64,000 nt of DNA from Xenopus tropicalis (GCF_000004195.4 NC_030679.2:34523712-34587711); one strand, 5' to 3'. Shown: positions 46,216 to 58,897, counted from the stretch's first letter. Made by a program: numbers and translations. The notes: a model not told the origin generated them from the sequence alone.

Positions 46216-49210
46216 TCTCCATTTAAGGAGGATGATGCAGAGAATGAGCACACTAGGCACAAACTGCAAGGAATGTGCATAGAAACAGACCACTTTGTGA
46301 ATAGCACTTCCATAGTCAGTGTTTTAACGTATGGACTAAATGGCAGCAGAGGGCTGATAAAGAGTTAAAAATAAAGCTAAGCAGAACTGCAATAAAAAAA
46401 ATACTAGAGCTGAGAATGCAGAAAAAGTTGCCTTTCATTAGTGATCTTAGCAAGAGAATTGAAAGATTTTGTAAGGATTAAACTGCAAGAATATCTTTTC
46501 TCTGTGCAATAGAAATGGGATTTACAGCCTTTAAATTCTTAGGCTGGGGAAGTCAAACTGATGAACTTAGTATGAAATAAATGGACTACTCAAGCCTTTG
46601 ACTCAAGGGGAACAACAAGAGGAGTGTGATTGGGCTGACGGGTGCCTTCTATACTGGAGGAATTTTTAAAGAAATATGACAATGATCAATGTTTAATACT
46701 GAAAGCAAGAGAAACGGAGTAAAATGGCGCTGGTTATAGACAGTTAGAAATCGGTTTCAATAACACAAGTAACAAGTACCAATCTTTCAATATAACATGA
46801 AGCCCATGAAGGGTGCTTCACTAAAGACTAATATTGTAGGGAAGTTAGATTTTCTTTTAATAAAATTACTTCTTGACCTTGATAACAAAACAAGGGAGTA
46901 GCTGAGAAATGATAGCACCATTCTGTATATTCTCTTAACTGTAAGCACACTTTATAAGCCTTTTGGTTTCTTTGTTCTGGGCTCTAACTCCTTCTGTATA
47001 TAGGATCCATACAACTCATGATCAATAGATGCTTATCAGCCCGACCTCTCAAGTGGTCTCTTGTAACTGTATTTCTTTCATTGACACACAAGTGCTATAC
47101 ACCTTTTCTAAGTAGCACTAGCACAAACAGTTGAGCCTCAGGGCACAACCAGCTTATCTCAATAGGGCAACATACAAAATTATTTCTGTCAATTTTTAGA
47201 ATGTTGCTTCTTGCCTCAGATTTACTCTTAAAGATCTGAGGTTATCATTTAAAGAAAGAATAAAACAATAAAAATGAAGAGTCATCATATTTAACATTAT
47301 TTCAAAATATTACTTTCTACATCATAATAAAAGGTACATTTTAAAGTACACGTCCCCTTTACTTTTTATAAGCACCATGTACAATGGTGTGTCGGTACAA
47401 GGCAAAAAGGAAATAGCTGCTCCAAGATAAATGCCATTTGCTTATCGATGAAAGCCAAGGAGAGGAGAAACAAGCTGTGGTACGTCATCTGCATAGCAGC
47501 GCAAATACAGAAAACGGAACAATAATAACGCTGATGTACTGTATTAGTACTGAAGATAGGATTATAAACCAATGAAGCTAATCTCATTATCCCAATACAG
47601 CAATAATTGCTATGCATGAATTAAAGCAGGGGAATAAGGTGCGAGGAAAATAGTGTAATCGAGACCTCAGAAAATGATCCTAAACTGCTTCAACAGCATA
47701 AAAAGCGAAGGATTGAAATTGCATAAAGGGCCAGTTACACCAATACATGAAATTATTTGTATAAATACTTTTATTTGCTAATCCAGCACCTACAAATATG
47801 TTATTATTATTATGTATTCCTCTAGATAAGTCATAAAACCACTGCATGCTGCAAAGCTTATCTGTTTGCTATCTGAACATGTGCTAAACAGCAGCTTATT
47901 TATCTAAGCTATGTTTGAGCCTCAGAAGCCAAAGCACTGTAGAGGGCATTTACCTACCATGCACAGTGCAAAACAAAGGCTGCAATTGGCCAATTTGCCG
48001 CAGGCCTCTGCATTGCATTTTGGAGCACAGAGACCTTCCCCTTAGAAGTGCTGAAATGCTTAATTAAAGTGCGGAGGGACTGTGGAGCCAACTAACTGCC
48101 TAATTCCCTGCATGCACAATAGGGTTTACTCACCCAGCTCATTTTCCCACGTAAACAGCCACCTTGTTCACCCTTCCTCTTCCCGGCATTCCCCGCGCTG
48201 CGCTCACCCTCCTTCTGCCTGGCGTGTCCAGAGCTGCATCTCCCTCCCTCCCTCCCTGTTTCAGACACTCTTGTCTTACAACATTTAGGTTCAGTTAGGT
48301 AAATATATGAAGTTCAGTAAAGTACTATTTTTTCTTATAGTATAAAATAAAAAAATTAAAAAAAAGTGGAAATATTTGACACAGCCAATGGCCATTTAAT
48401 CAGTGGTGTTATTTGATGTCTTCTACATGCCAACTGCATTCGCAGTGACTGGCATTGGAGTTATAAAACCACTATGCAGTTTGTTAAATGTTTGGTAAAG
48501 GTGAAATACATGGCAAGGACTATCAATGATATATCATATAATAAAGCTGTGGCCGAACTCCACCCCACTTAACGGTTTCCATGTGTTTCTTTGTTAGTCG
48601 AGTGTATCGATTGGGGCAAGGTAGGAAGGGACGAAATAAGTCTCTGCAGTCTGAATAAAGTACTGTCTGCATTAGGCAGCCTCAATCCAGGAGGGACTGG
48701 TTGGGCGAGGTCCGTAGACATCCTTCCTCTGCCCCTACCCATTTCTTGGTTTTACTAATCTTTAGAATAATACTGTCATCACATAACTTCCCCCTTTATA
48801 TTAATACCATTTTCTTTTTGACTTTCACTTTATTATTTTGTTACTTTTGTTATATGAGCAGTCCAGATCTCATGTGTCTATATCTTTTATAAATGCAACG
48901 CTGCTGTTTATAAGCCTGCTTATATCTTTCACCCTAATTGGTAAAGGGATTTTGTCATGATTTTTATGGTGTAATTTGTATTTCTTAATTACACTGTTTA
49001 CATAGCAAATAATTCACTCTACCATTTAATATGTTGTTCTTAACCCTACCTATTTTATTTTAGTTGTAATATTGGGGTGTAGTCGCCATCTCAGTGCATT
49101 GTGCCTGAGTCTGAGCTTTCAGAAGGAGACAGCGCTACACATTAGAACTGCTTTAAGGTAACCTATTGTTTCTCCTACTTCCATGTAACTGGAGGAGTCC
49201 CAAGCCAGAC
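46216..49210. other. No gene; candidate conserved segments
   Basis: 47370-47740 and 47930-48070 are repeat-free and have the texture of conserved non-coding elements (scattered CpG, 'atttgctta', 'tgcattgcatttt'). A (CCCT)n tract is at 48241-48256. No reading frame is convincing. Confidence 0.35.
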
Positions 49211-49213
49211 TTA

Positions 49214-49433
49214 AGGTGGCCATACACAGGCCGATTCTAGCTGCCGATATCGGTCCCTTAGTCGGATCGGGGACCACATCGGCTTATTGATGTGGTCCCG
49301 AACCGACTTTCCCTATACCCGTCATTAAAATTTGATCTTTTGGCCCCAGGGCCAAACAACCAAATTAGCCTGGATTCGTCTGATATCACCCACCCGTAGG
49401 TGGCGGAGCGGATCTGAAGGTGTATGGCCACCT
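49214..49433. repeat. Harbinger-like MITE with TTA target duplication
   Basis: 220-bp element with ends 'aggtggccatacac' and 'gtgtatggccacct' (perfect inverted 14-mers) between TTA at 49211-49213 and 49434-49436. Same family as 7482-7732. Confidence 0.85.
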
Positions 49434-49436
49434 TTA

Positions 49437-50814
49437 GATTTCTTACTATTGAGTGCTATCTTCAGTTGCTATCTTGCTGTCTTCCAGTTGTTCTGCTGAT
49501 CGGCTGCGGGGGGGAAAGGGAGGGGATGATATCACTCCAACTTGCAGCACAGCAGTAAAGAGTAACTGAAGTTTATCAGAGCACAAGTCACATGGCTGTA
49601 GCACCCTGGGAAATGCAGAATATGGCTCAACCCATGTGACATTTTTAAATTAGATATTAAAAGATATGTTTGTGCTTTTAAAAAACAGATTTCAATTCAG
49701 AATTCTACTGGAGGAGCACTTTTAGCTAATGTGTTTTGAAAAAAAACATGTTTCCCCTTGACAGTATTCCTTTAATCTAGTCCAGGCATTCCAAGCAGCA
49801 GTGTAGTAAATGTTTATGAGCCAGTCAGATAAAAGGTAATTGAATATGCTTTGTCTTGAGGGACAGTGGTTCTGATCCTAGGATTGTTTCTAAAGTCCAA
49901 GCCATAAAGCAAGTTAGGCTTCTGCTGTTTACCAGAAAGGCAATAGAATTAGTCAGGTAGATACCAGTAATAGATATTCCCATGCAGGAGTTAAAGTGCC
50001 AGGAACACTTAAAGCATATACAGAACTACAACGTTAAAACTAAACATCGGTGACAGTATCCCTTTAAAGGAGGAGCAAACAGTGGCAAAAATCTGTTTTG
50101 CTACCAGGTGCATTGCTTGTCTATTTATGGATCGCCTGGTGATCCATATGTACTTTGCATTATGCTGAAATGCCAGCAGAATCCTCAGGAACTCTCCTGC
50201 CAGGGGAATGAATAATGCAGGCTTTACTGTATGCTAGGCTTTGCTGGTCTAAAGCTTTAGAGGACACTTGTTTCTCAAATGGCATCACAAATTCTACAGT
50301 ATGGTTTCCCTTCCCTGTCAATTAAAATGCCTGAGGATCTAGTCAAGAAACCACTGAGAAGCCTATTCACTAAAGGGTGGCAAAGCATAAGGTAAATTAT
50401 TAAACCCACTTCACTGATCTGAGAGACGTTGAAGCAAAGGAAATCAAGTGGTATCTTGAGAAAATTACAAGTAATAGTTAGTATCTGACATTTGAGTTAA
50501 ATGGGGCGATAACAAACAGTCATAAAAGCATTCATAGTATTATGTTCAAAACTGCAGGATCAAACATTTCTGTCTCAGAACCATTTTCTGTTTAGCCATA
50601 AAACTCACAGCAAGGTGTGGAAATACACTTGTATGGAAAAGTTTGGCACCTTATGCTGTGGGTTATATAGAGATAAATTTTCATGTGCATTTATGAGTCT
50701 GAAGTGATCTGTACACTGACTATGGCTCTTGTACTGATCTGCATGGGAGTGGTTTTACAGTACAATTTAAAGCACTTCCAGCAACTAGTCCTGTGCCCTA
50801 CAGTATCCAAACGA
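49437..50814. other. No gene; T2-type MITE right-end remnants
   Basis: About 49500-49775 ends 'cttgacagtattcctttaa' and about 50040-50070 ends 'gacagtatccctttaa', both T2-type right ends without clear left ends. 'ttaaaggaggagcaaac' at about 50066 is a left-type end. The rest is unique. Confidence 0.45.
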
Positions 50815-51479
50815 CAGTATAGGCGTAGGACCTGTTATCTAGAATGCTCTGGACCTGGGGTTTTCCAGATAAGGGATCTTTCTCTAATTTGGATCACTTT
50901 ACTTTGTCTTCTAAAATCATTTCAATTAAATAAACCCAATAGGATTGTTTTGCCTCCAATAAGGAATAATTATATCTTAGTTGGGATGAAGTACAGGTAT
51001 GGGACCTGTTATCAAGAATGCTCGGGACCTGGGGATTCAAGATAAGGGATATTTCCGTAATTTGGATCTCCATACCATAAGTCTTCTAAAAATCATTGAT
51101 TTTGAAATCAATATTGAATAAACCCAATAGGATTGTTTTGCCTTCAATAAGAATTAATTATATCTTAGTTGGGATCAAGTACAAGGTACTGTTTTATTAT
51201 TACAGAGAAAAAGGGAACCATTTTTAAAAATTAGAATTATTAGCTTGTAACGGAGTCTATGGGAGATGGCCTTTCTGTAATTCGGAACTTTCAGGATAAC
51301 AGGTTTCCTGATAAGGGATCCCATACTTGTACAAGGTACTGTTTTATTATTACAGAGAAAAGGGAACTAATGTTAAAAAAATTGCATTATTTGATTAAAA
51401 TGGAGTCTATGGGAGATGGCCTTCCAGTAATTCAGAGCTTTCTGGATAATGGGTTTCCAGATAATGGATCCTATACCTG
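50815..51479 (+). repeat. TA-type MITE interrupted by another copy of itself
   Basis: Outer copy A starts 'cagtataggcgtaggacc', stops inside 'gggatgaagta' (50993), and resumes at 51332 'caaggtactgttttatta', ending 'ggatcctatacctg' before TA. The interruption is exactly at a TA of its own core. Confidence 0.85.
50994..51329 (+). repeat. TA-type MITE nested in a sister copy
   Basis: Inner copy B runs from 'caggtatgggacctgtta' to 'gggatcccatacttg' (336 bp) with TA at 50992-50993 and 51330-51331. It fills the gap in copy A precisely. Confidence 0.88.
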
Positions 51480-53170
51480 TATACTGATTGATTTCAATAT
51501 GTGTTAAATGCCTTTTCAACACTTGCACTTGTGTGGTGGTCATGCAACAGGACCACCAGGTTATGTTTTAAAGTCCGAGGTGATTATTATTGATTACTAC
51601 TTCTGGTAGACAGCTAACAGATTAAGGGTTCATCACCCAATGGCTGGAGCAAGCTTATATTGATCTTATAAATATTTTAAAAGATTTTCAAGTAGTTCAC
51701 ATGACAATCAGGGTTTAAGTACCACTTGTTACTGATACGAGTTATGAGGATCAGTTGGCAATTTGATATACAAACATATATGTTTACACATACAGGTATA
51801 CAAGTTTGCCCTAATTAAGGAAATACCCTTTATCTGGAAAACCCCAGGCCCTGACCATTCTGGATAACAGTATACCTGTATATAAGAATATATATTGATA
51901 GCTTCTTGCTATATAAATTGGGAACATATCTGTGCAATTTTCAATCTCCCCGTTTATCCCTGTTATATAAATGTACCTTTACAAAAAATTTTGTTATGCT
52001 ATCAACTGTTTCCAAAACCTTTGGAGAAATCAACATTTTCCAATGGTGCTTTATTTTTCCCATGGTGCTTTGCTTTTTCGTTTTCGTTCTTTTTTTAAAC
52101 TGTGAAAGGATAGAATAAATAGCTGCTTTCAGTATTAAGCACAAACCATAACTTTAAACATTTCAGTTTAGCATTCCGGAAATAACTATCCGGTTACATT
52201 AAGTTCTGCATTACATAATATTTTATTATATTTTTTAGGAGGCAAGTCAAACACGGCCATAAAAAATTCAAGCCTTTGTGGTTTTTCAAATACCGCTAGT
52301 GCGCAATATCTCTGCTAAGCTCTTCTTTGAATATTTAAGATGTTTTTTAACCCGACTTTTTGGGTCAGCGAAGCTATTGATTCGTGTTACACAGAGCGCC
52401 GGTGAAATCTGAGAAATTCAACTTTCAAGGTGCGGAATGTAAATGTTAAAGTTTATGAAACATATTCAAATGTGGCTTTCCCGTTTGCTTTTGTAAAGAA
52501 ATTTTGAAGTGTCAAAATTGTATATCTTGTGCTCATTATTAAATGCTAAATACCACAGTGTTTTGAGCTGCCTTGTGGCCATTGTAAAGAAAACAGGTGT
52601 TCTGATAGATTATCAAGTGTGAGTCAGATGATGTGTAGCACAGAATATTAACGAAGGTGCCAACACAAAAGGATGACTAGCTTTGTTCACATAAAGCTGA
52701 AACATTCATATTAGACTTCTTTAAGGACAACTGATAAAGAAAGGTCTTTATTTTTTGTACTTATTTATTGTAAGAGTATAACAGCAAGTTCTATCATGAA
52801 AAGCAATTAACTAATGCATTGTATTACCCATCCCCTGTGGCAAAAATAATACGGTTAGCTACACCAACCTCCTACAGAGTACAATTAAGCTTCAGATAAA
52901 GGCTCTGGGCAATAGTATGAAGCCTACTACCTTCCATTCCTTACTGAATACAACTACCGGCATATCTAATCAGTCGGAGGATGCGGAGAGTTGGATCACC
53001 TAGGAAATATATAGCCAAAATATAGTAACCACATTTCCAAGAGTCAATGTAACCTTTAAGCACACAGCATTTCATCTTGGAATGCAGGTTAATGGTATAT
53101 GGATTCAATCATTTAACTGTTAGAAATGTTCCTTAATGGAATACAGCACATTATAAAGAGGCAGTAACAC
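51480..53170. other. No gene; MITE end fragment and candidate conserved segment
   Basis: 51833-51880 is a fragment of the TA-type MITE ('ggataacagtatacctgta'). 52140-52660 is repeat-free with scattered CpG and may be conserved non-coding sequence. Confidence 0.35.
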
Positions 53171-53174
53171 TAAT

Positions 53175-53538
53175 GGGCTTATTTGTCAATTTTTGAGTTT
53201 GTGAATTTGAGTTTGTTTTTCTAAGTCAACAAAATTTGCATATTGAATGCTTGCTTATTTATTAAAAAGGAAAACATGTCCGAATAAAAATACCTTTACA
53301 AACTCAAAAAAAAACTTGCAAACTTGAATATCTCGAATTGAAAATATGTCTTGACTTTGCCTAGGATTGACTTCTATAGAAGTTTTACATTCGAGTGTTG
53401 GGGGTTTTTTGCACTTAATAAATACCAGACATACAAGTTTTTGAACCATAATTTGATTTTTTTTGGCACAAATACTTGAATCGTGAAAATAAAAAAGAAA
53501 TTTGAATTTATCAACTCGAATGTTGATAAATTTCCCCC
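53175..53538. repeat. MITE with 'gataaat..cccc' ends
   Basis: Inverted ends 'gggcttatttgtcaa' and 'ttgataaatttccccc' between 'taat' on both sides (53171-53174, 53539-53542). The interior has repeated 'aacttgcaaacttgaat'-like words. Non-coding. Confidence 0.7.
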
Positions 53539-53542
53539 TAAT

Positions 53543-53996
53543 AGTAAGAAGAAGGTGAGTAAAGTAGAGTACAAAGATCCCATATCCTGCTGAAAAACAG
53601 CATTTAAAGCTGGACTGTGAATGTGGAGGACCAAGGCCTGGTGGCACGCACCAATGCACTTACTGGGCAACCAAAATTAACACTAGTTAGTTACAATTAT
53701 GTCTAAAATATCAAACTTTATCACCTTTTCACCCTTCTAAATTAGAACTCACTGTGACTCTTCTGCATTAGTAGTCCTTTAGGCTTATATCAAATTAGGT
53801 ATTTTGTTACTTCTATATGCCCTTAACCTTGGATTAATGAGATTTTGGTCTGTACAGGATGTCAGTGGAACACAACTCGAGGCAGAAAGCATATCTTTTG
53901 CCTGCAATCCATTGTGAAATTAGACAGTATTATCAGAGTGATGGAGGTAAGAAAGTTTTAACTTGCATTTATTTTATTCCTGAGAAATATTCAGCA
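53543..53996. other. No gene seen
   Basis: Unique AT-rich sequence between two MITEs. Confidence 0.4.
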
Positions 53997-54579
53997 TTAA
54001 AAGCGAACTAAACCTTAAAAACAAATATGGCTAGAAATGGCATATTTTATATACTGAGCTTCATGCACCAGCCTAAAGGTTCAGCATCTCTATAGTAGTA
54101 ATGATTCAGGCCTTCACACTTGTCACAGGAGCTCCCCATCTTGGATTTTGTTAGGAGTGTCAGTGACATGCACATGCTCAGTGAGCTCCGAGCAGCTGTT
54201 GAGAAGCTGAGCTTAGGGGTCGCCGCAAATCACCAAGCAGAAAATTACGTTCGTCTGGCATAGAATCTGAAACTACAGGGCTGTTAATTTATCTGCCGTG
54301 TAATGAGAATCTGAATTAATTAGAAATCAGCCTTATATTTTGACATTTATATTCTATATGCACAGTATATTGTGAGTGGGTTCCTAGGCTCAGTAACTGA
54401 CAGCAGCACAAAACATGTGCCGGGAATCAGCAGAAAGAAGATGGGGAGCTACTGGGGCATCTTTGGGGGAATAGATCTTCCCTGCTAAAGGGCTGTGGTT
54501 GCCTTGGGCTGGAACAGAAGCCTTAACCATAATGTGCAACATTTCTATCATTTTTTGTTAAGCTTTAGTTCTTCTTTAA
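53997..54579 (+). repeat. T2-type MITE, complete
   Basis: Ends 'ttaaaagcgaactaaacc' and 'agctttagttcttctttaa' with TTAA on both sides (583 bp). The right third matches the fragment at 46011-46215. Confidence 0.78.
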
Positions 54580-55587
54580 ATTGGACTAAACACAAATAAA
54601 ACAAAAACATTCAAAAATAGGAATGTGGGAATGCCAGAATCCCTGTATCTTTTTAGTAAGTAATGAAAGTGTAAAAAAAATGCAGTTGGCCTATTTTTTT
54701 TTTTTTTTAGAAAACGGGATGACAATATCTAATGGTTCTAAGGGGTGGTGTTTGGCACACAACCAAGTTAAATAAGCCATCAAGTTTAGGATGAGAAGGT
54801 TCTAGAAGGAGCCAAAGAGCACTTCACAATGCATGACATGCGGTGAAAGCCTTCTGAAAATAGAATGTATTCACAGGATTCATTAGTCAGAATAACTGGA
54901 TAAACAATTCAGTCCCAACACCAGTCTAATTTCTAGTTCCCAAATTAACTGGTCCAAACATTTATATAGAATTGTGTGTTTCATTTTAATAGTTAATTAA
55001 AAAAGGAGTGAGATTAAAATATTCTCAAAATAAAGACATTAATTAAAAGTAATCTCAAATGTCTTCAAAAATAATTCATGGATAGATTTGTTTAATTGTT
55101 GTATCTATAGCTTTTAGTGGGCTATAAGCACCTTAAAGATTTAAGTGTTTTGCCTTTCATATATATGCCACTTGCAACAGTCTTTTGGGTTATGTAATAG
55201 GGAATGGGATCTGCCTGTCACTGCACACATGGGGCAGATTTCAGCCAGAAACCTTGCAGACTAATGTAACGCTCAATGTTTTTCTGATAGAATTTTCCTC
55301 GCAGGTGATGGGTGTGCATATTCCGACTGAAATCCACCCTTTGTGCACAGTGCCAGGCAATTCTGATTTATACTTCATACGGAAGTAGCAGACCTTAGGC
55401 TTATTACACACGTGGAGAATTCTCAGCCTGTGGGTACATTTTGTGCTGAAATCCCCTCTATATCCTGCACCCAGGTGGGGCAGTGGATCTGGGTGCAGAC
55501 ACAGAAGAACATTGATTGAAGTGTAGGAGTGGATTGTCGGCATCCACCACACACAGCATTATCTGTTTATATTAAACATGGAATTTA
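54580..55587. other. No gene seen
   Basis: Unique sequence with a T run near 54700. Small frames (such as 55185-55388) carry no recognisable motif. Confidence 0.4.
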
Positions 55588-55862
55588 GTGAAGAATGAAT
55601 CTGTCCCGTTTCATCCAAAAATTTGTGTATGTTTGAAATGACGCACGTCAAAAAAAAAATTGTCGCACCTGTCAAAAAAAATATTTTTGACACGCGCTGC
55701 AATTTTTGGAAAATTATTTTTAATGTGCGTCATTTTTTTTGCCACATATTTTTGTCGGTTTTTACTGAGCTGCATTTTTGTGCCCGTTTTGCAAAAAAAT
55801 CCACCAATGGCGAAAAAGGTAGGTTCACAGCAAATCCATGCCTGGTGAAACATTTCACACAT
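55588..55862 (+). repeat. 'gtgatgag' MITE, diverged
   Basis: 'gaatctgtcccgtttcatcc' at the left and 'gcaaatccatgcctggtg' at the right identify the family. The middle holds runs of 'gtcaaaaaaaa' and 'ttttttttgcc'. Confidence 0.65.
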
Positions 55863-55995
55863 TAGTTGGCCACAGTAAATGTCTACTGCAGGTGAATAAT
55901 TATCTGAAAATGCTTTCCCACTGGCATTAATATAAGTCGCTGGTGGGAAAACATACACGTCGCCTGTGCTTCGCAAGGCAACATTGGCCTACAAT
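55863..55995. repeat. MITE fragment related to 27988-28115
   Basis: 'ctggtgggaaaacatacac' and 'gtcgcctgtgcttcgcaagg' recall a common Xenopus MITE with 'ggtgattagtcgcc'-type hairpin. Ends are not definable. Confidence 0.45.
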
Positions 55996-56420
55996 ACAGG
56001 TTTTCTCACTGGCAAATTACATTAATGTGGAGCATTTTGAGAAGATTAGATGCCCACAGCAGATTTCCCCCTTTAGAGAAAATGCCATGTGTTACATCAG
56101 CCACAGACTAGTAACAATGAATAAATAATAAAAAAATACACATAGCTATAACTGTTGCAACTGAATGGGTATGGGCACAGCGCTTTATTTGTACCCTGTA
56201 GGGTAATTATAAGGAAAACAAAAAAACTTATTACCTCTTATTTATTGTTAGTGTATATTGCTTCTCATTGTCATAAAGCTCTTCAAGTCCCACAGGAGAA
56301 TGTTCGTGCTACAAAGATTGTATCATGGAATTTAATTATGACTAGTCTCAGGAATATCTTAATAAGTTTGGCAATTGTGTATGGAATTCATTGTATTTCG
56401 ATGAGCCTACCTATCATAAT

Positions 56421-57105
56421 TAGTGATAACATTATCTGTCCCATTTCGCTTTGCCGAAACGGCGAAGAATTTGCGAAACTGCAAAAATTGTTGCGCAGCA
56501 AAAAAATTGTCAGCTGCGATTATTCTTTTGACTCGTGACTATTCTTTTGACGCCTGCGACTATTCTTGTGACAATTTTTGGAAGTGCAACTATTCTTTTG
56601 ATGCCTGTGACTATTCTTGTGACAATTTTTGGAAGCGCAACTATTCTTTTGACGCCTGCGACTATTCTTGCGACAATTTTTGGAAGCGCAACTATTCTTT
56701 TGACGCCTGCGACTATTCTTGCGACAATTTTTGGAAGCGCAACTATTCTTTTGACGCCTGCGACTATTCTTGCGACAATTTTTGGAAGCGCAACTATTCT
56801 TTTGACGCCTGCGACTATTCTTGCGACAATTTTTGGAAGCGCAACTATTCTTTTGACGCCTGCGACTATTCTTGCGACAATTTTTGGAAGCGCAACTATT
56901 CTTTTGACGCCTGCGACTATTCTTGCGACAATTTTTGGAAGCGCAACTATTCTTTTGACGCCTGCGACTATTCTTGTGACAATTTTTGGAAGCGCAACTA
57001 TTCTTTTGACGCCTGCGACTATTCTTGTGACAATTTTTGGACGTGCGACTATTCTTTTGACGCCTGTGACTATTCTTGTGACAATTTTTGGTTACATCAA
57101 GTTTA
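56421..57105 (+). repeat. 'gtgatgag' MITE enlarged by a 51-bp minisatellite
   Basis: Left end 'tagtgataacattatctgtc' and 'cgaaacggcgaagaatttgc' belong to the 'gtgatgag' family. From 56538 the inner 'attcttttgacgc' block is amplified. No normal right end follows the array. Confidence 0.78.
56538..57098 (+). repeat. Minisatellite, 11 units of 51 bp, open in two frames
   Basis: 'actattcttttgacgcctg' recurs every 51 bases from 56538 to 57048. Because 51 is 17 codons, one frame repeats the peptide 'NYSFDACDYSCDNFWKR' and another 'ILLTPATILATIFGSAT'. The middle units are nearly identical while the outer ones differ ('gaagtg', 'gacgtg', 'cttgtg'), as expected when an array grows from its centre. 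Confidence 0.97.
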
Positions 57106-58060
57106 GTATAGGGTGGGGAAATCTCATAGTAGTTTAGCAGCCAAAGACAAAATGGAGAATTTTCTTCACAATATTATCTTCAGTTTGAAGCCTTTCTGAA
57201 TCAGCATGTCAGCCAGTAGTGACAAATGTGAAGAATCTAATTTATAAGTGGTAATAATATAACTGTATAAAATATAGCAATCATGCAAATCTAAACCACA
57301 AGGAAAAGAAATACAGAGCTATTAGTGAATATATTTATAATTGCATTTATTGCTAGAGGCATCCTTGTGTGCCATATTGGAAAATAAAACTAATGACATG
57401 CAATATTGAATGGGGTATTTCTACTGAAGAACATTTTTTATTCTGTTATATATAAGTTCATTATGACTAAACACAAATTTGAGGAAAAGAATAAAAAGTA
57501 TTCACTTGCTGTTTCTTGTATTATACACCGAGACAAATTATTTGCCATTGGTCTTCCATTAGAAAATTGTAAGTTTAAATTATATTTTTTCATGAAATTA
57601 GTGGAATGCCAGTATTGCTGCTGTTTGGCAAGGGAACCGTTAGAAATACCTGCTTCACAAGTAAAATCAATGGAAATGATTTCGTTGGGTGGCAAAGAAA
57701 AATGCTTGCAGTGCAACATCTATTTTTTTACTTGTACAAATACGATTCAATTATTTTCCAGATAACACGGAATTTTAAAAATGGGTCTAAAAAATGATTT
57801 AATGTGCTATGAAAATTAAACCTTAATAGAATATATCTGCATATATTTGCTTTGTTATATTATATTATTATTATATTATATTATTAATTACATTCAAGTA
57901 ATGGATATTTCCAAAAGACATTATGGGAAAAAGCATTACTGTATGTCAGAGCTTTCTGGATAACAGGTTTTGAGATAATAGATCCCATACGTGTGTTAGC
58001 ATTAAATAAAGGTGTATTGCAGTGTAAAGCTGGAATCAGAAGGTATTCACATGTCTCATT
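57106..58060. other. No gene; TA-type MITE end fragment and AT-rich tract
   Basis: A (TTATTA)-rich tract is at 57855-57890. 57946-57993 resembles the right end of the TA-type MITE ('ttctggataacaggttttg'). No gene. Confidence 0.4.
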
Positions 58061-58500
58061 TGTTGTGGAAATTCAGGAACAAGAGATCACTTGAGGTAGA
58101 AAGATAAAGTTTATTTTGCATAAACTGCGTGAGTTCTGCACTCAATTAGTCAGAACCCAGAACAAAGGATTGGGAGGGTTTTTATACCCTTCTACAAAAG
58201 CACGTTATACCAAAGCTATGTAAAAGGGAGTATAGAGAGTGAAATGTAGGAGTACACACAATGCCTTGAGAAAGGACAAGGAGCTACCTTTGGGGGGAAA
58301 ACACTCAGATATGGCTCCACAGCAATAGAACAATACATAGTAATTGAAAAGAACCGCACCAGTGCTGCAGGAATGAAGGGTAACTTTAAAACCATTTCAT
58401 AAAGTCCTTCACGGGCAACTTGAAACTGCATTAGAACTGCACTGACCACTGAAGTGGGGGGGGCATAAATCTGCAAGGGAACTCTGCATTGCCTCAAAGG
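58061..58500 (-). mobile_element. LTR remnant, minus orientation
   Basis: On the minus strand: a TATA-box-like 'gggtataaaaaccctcc' (plus 58178-58194), then 'gcaaaataaactttatc' (plus about 58106-58122) as a polyadenylation signal, then a CA end ('ttccacaaca', plus 58061). This order and spacing fit U3-R-U5. The 5' boundary is uncertain and no target duplication was found. No internal region is present. Confidence 0.5.
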
Positions 58501-58639
58501 ATATGCAAGACTTTTTATTTTAAAATCCCTAAAACAACTCTAAACAGCCCCCAAAATGCATTGTACCTCTCTTCTAAGATTGAGTTTGATGTGCTTTTCT
58601 ATACAGAAACTGAACCATGCTGCAGAAATGAGTAATCTC

Positions 58640-58897
58640 TAGTGATGGACGGAATGGCGTTTCGCCATTGGCGGATTTTTTTTGTAAAACAGATAAAATA
58701 TTCACTGCACATCCAAAAATTGTCAACCACTTCAAAAGAATTGTTGCCCACGTCAAAAGAATTGTCTTGCGTCAAAATAATTTTTTTTGACGTGCAACAA
58801 TTTTGCCGTTTTGCAAATCTTTTGTTGTTTCGCAAATCTTTTGAAAGATTCACAAATTTTTCGATGAAGTGAAACAGGACAGATTCGCTCACCACTA
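58640..58897 (-). repeat. 'gtgatgag' MITE
   Basis: Ends 'tagtgatggacggaatgg' and 'gacagattcgctcaccacta'. It contains single copies of 'gtcaaaagaattgt', the kind of block amplified at 56538. Confidence 0.7.

Noticed and set aside
56423..57137. 227- and 200-codon reading frames as a repetitive protein gene
   Set aside because: They are made almost entirely of the 51-bp minisatellite inside a MITE. Openness follows from the period being a multiple of three, and both frames are open at once. No promoter or protein family was recognised.
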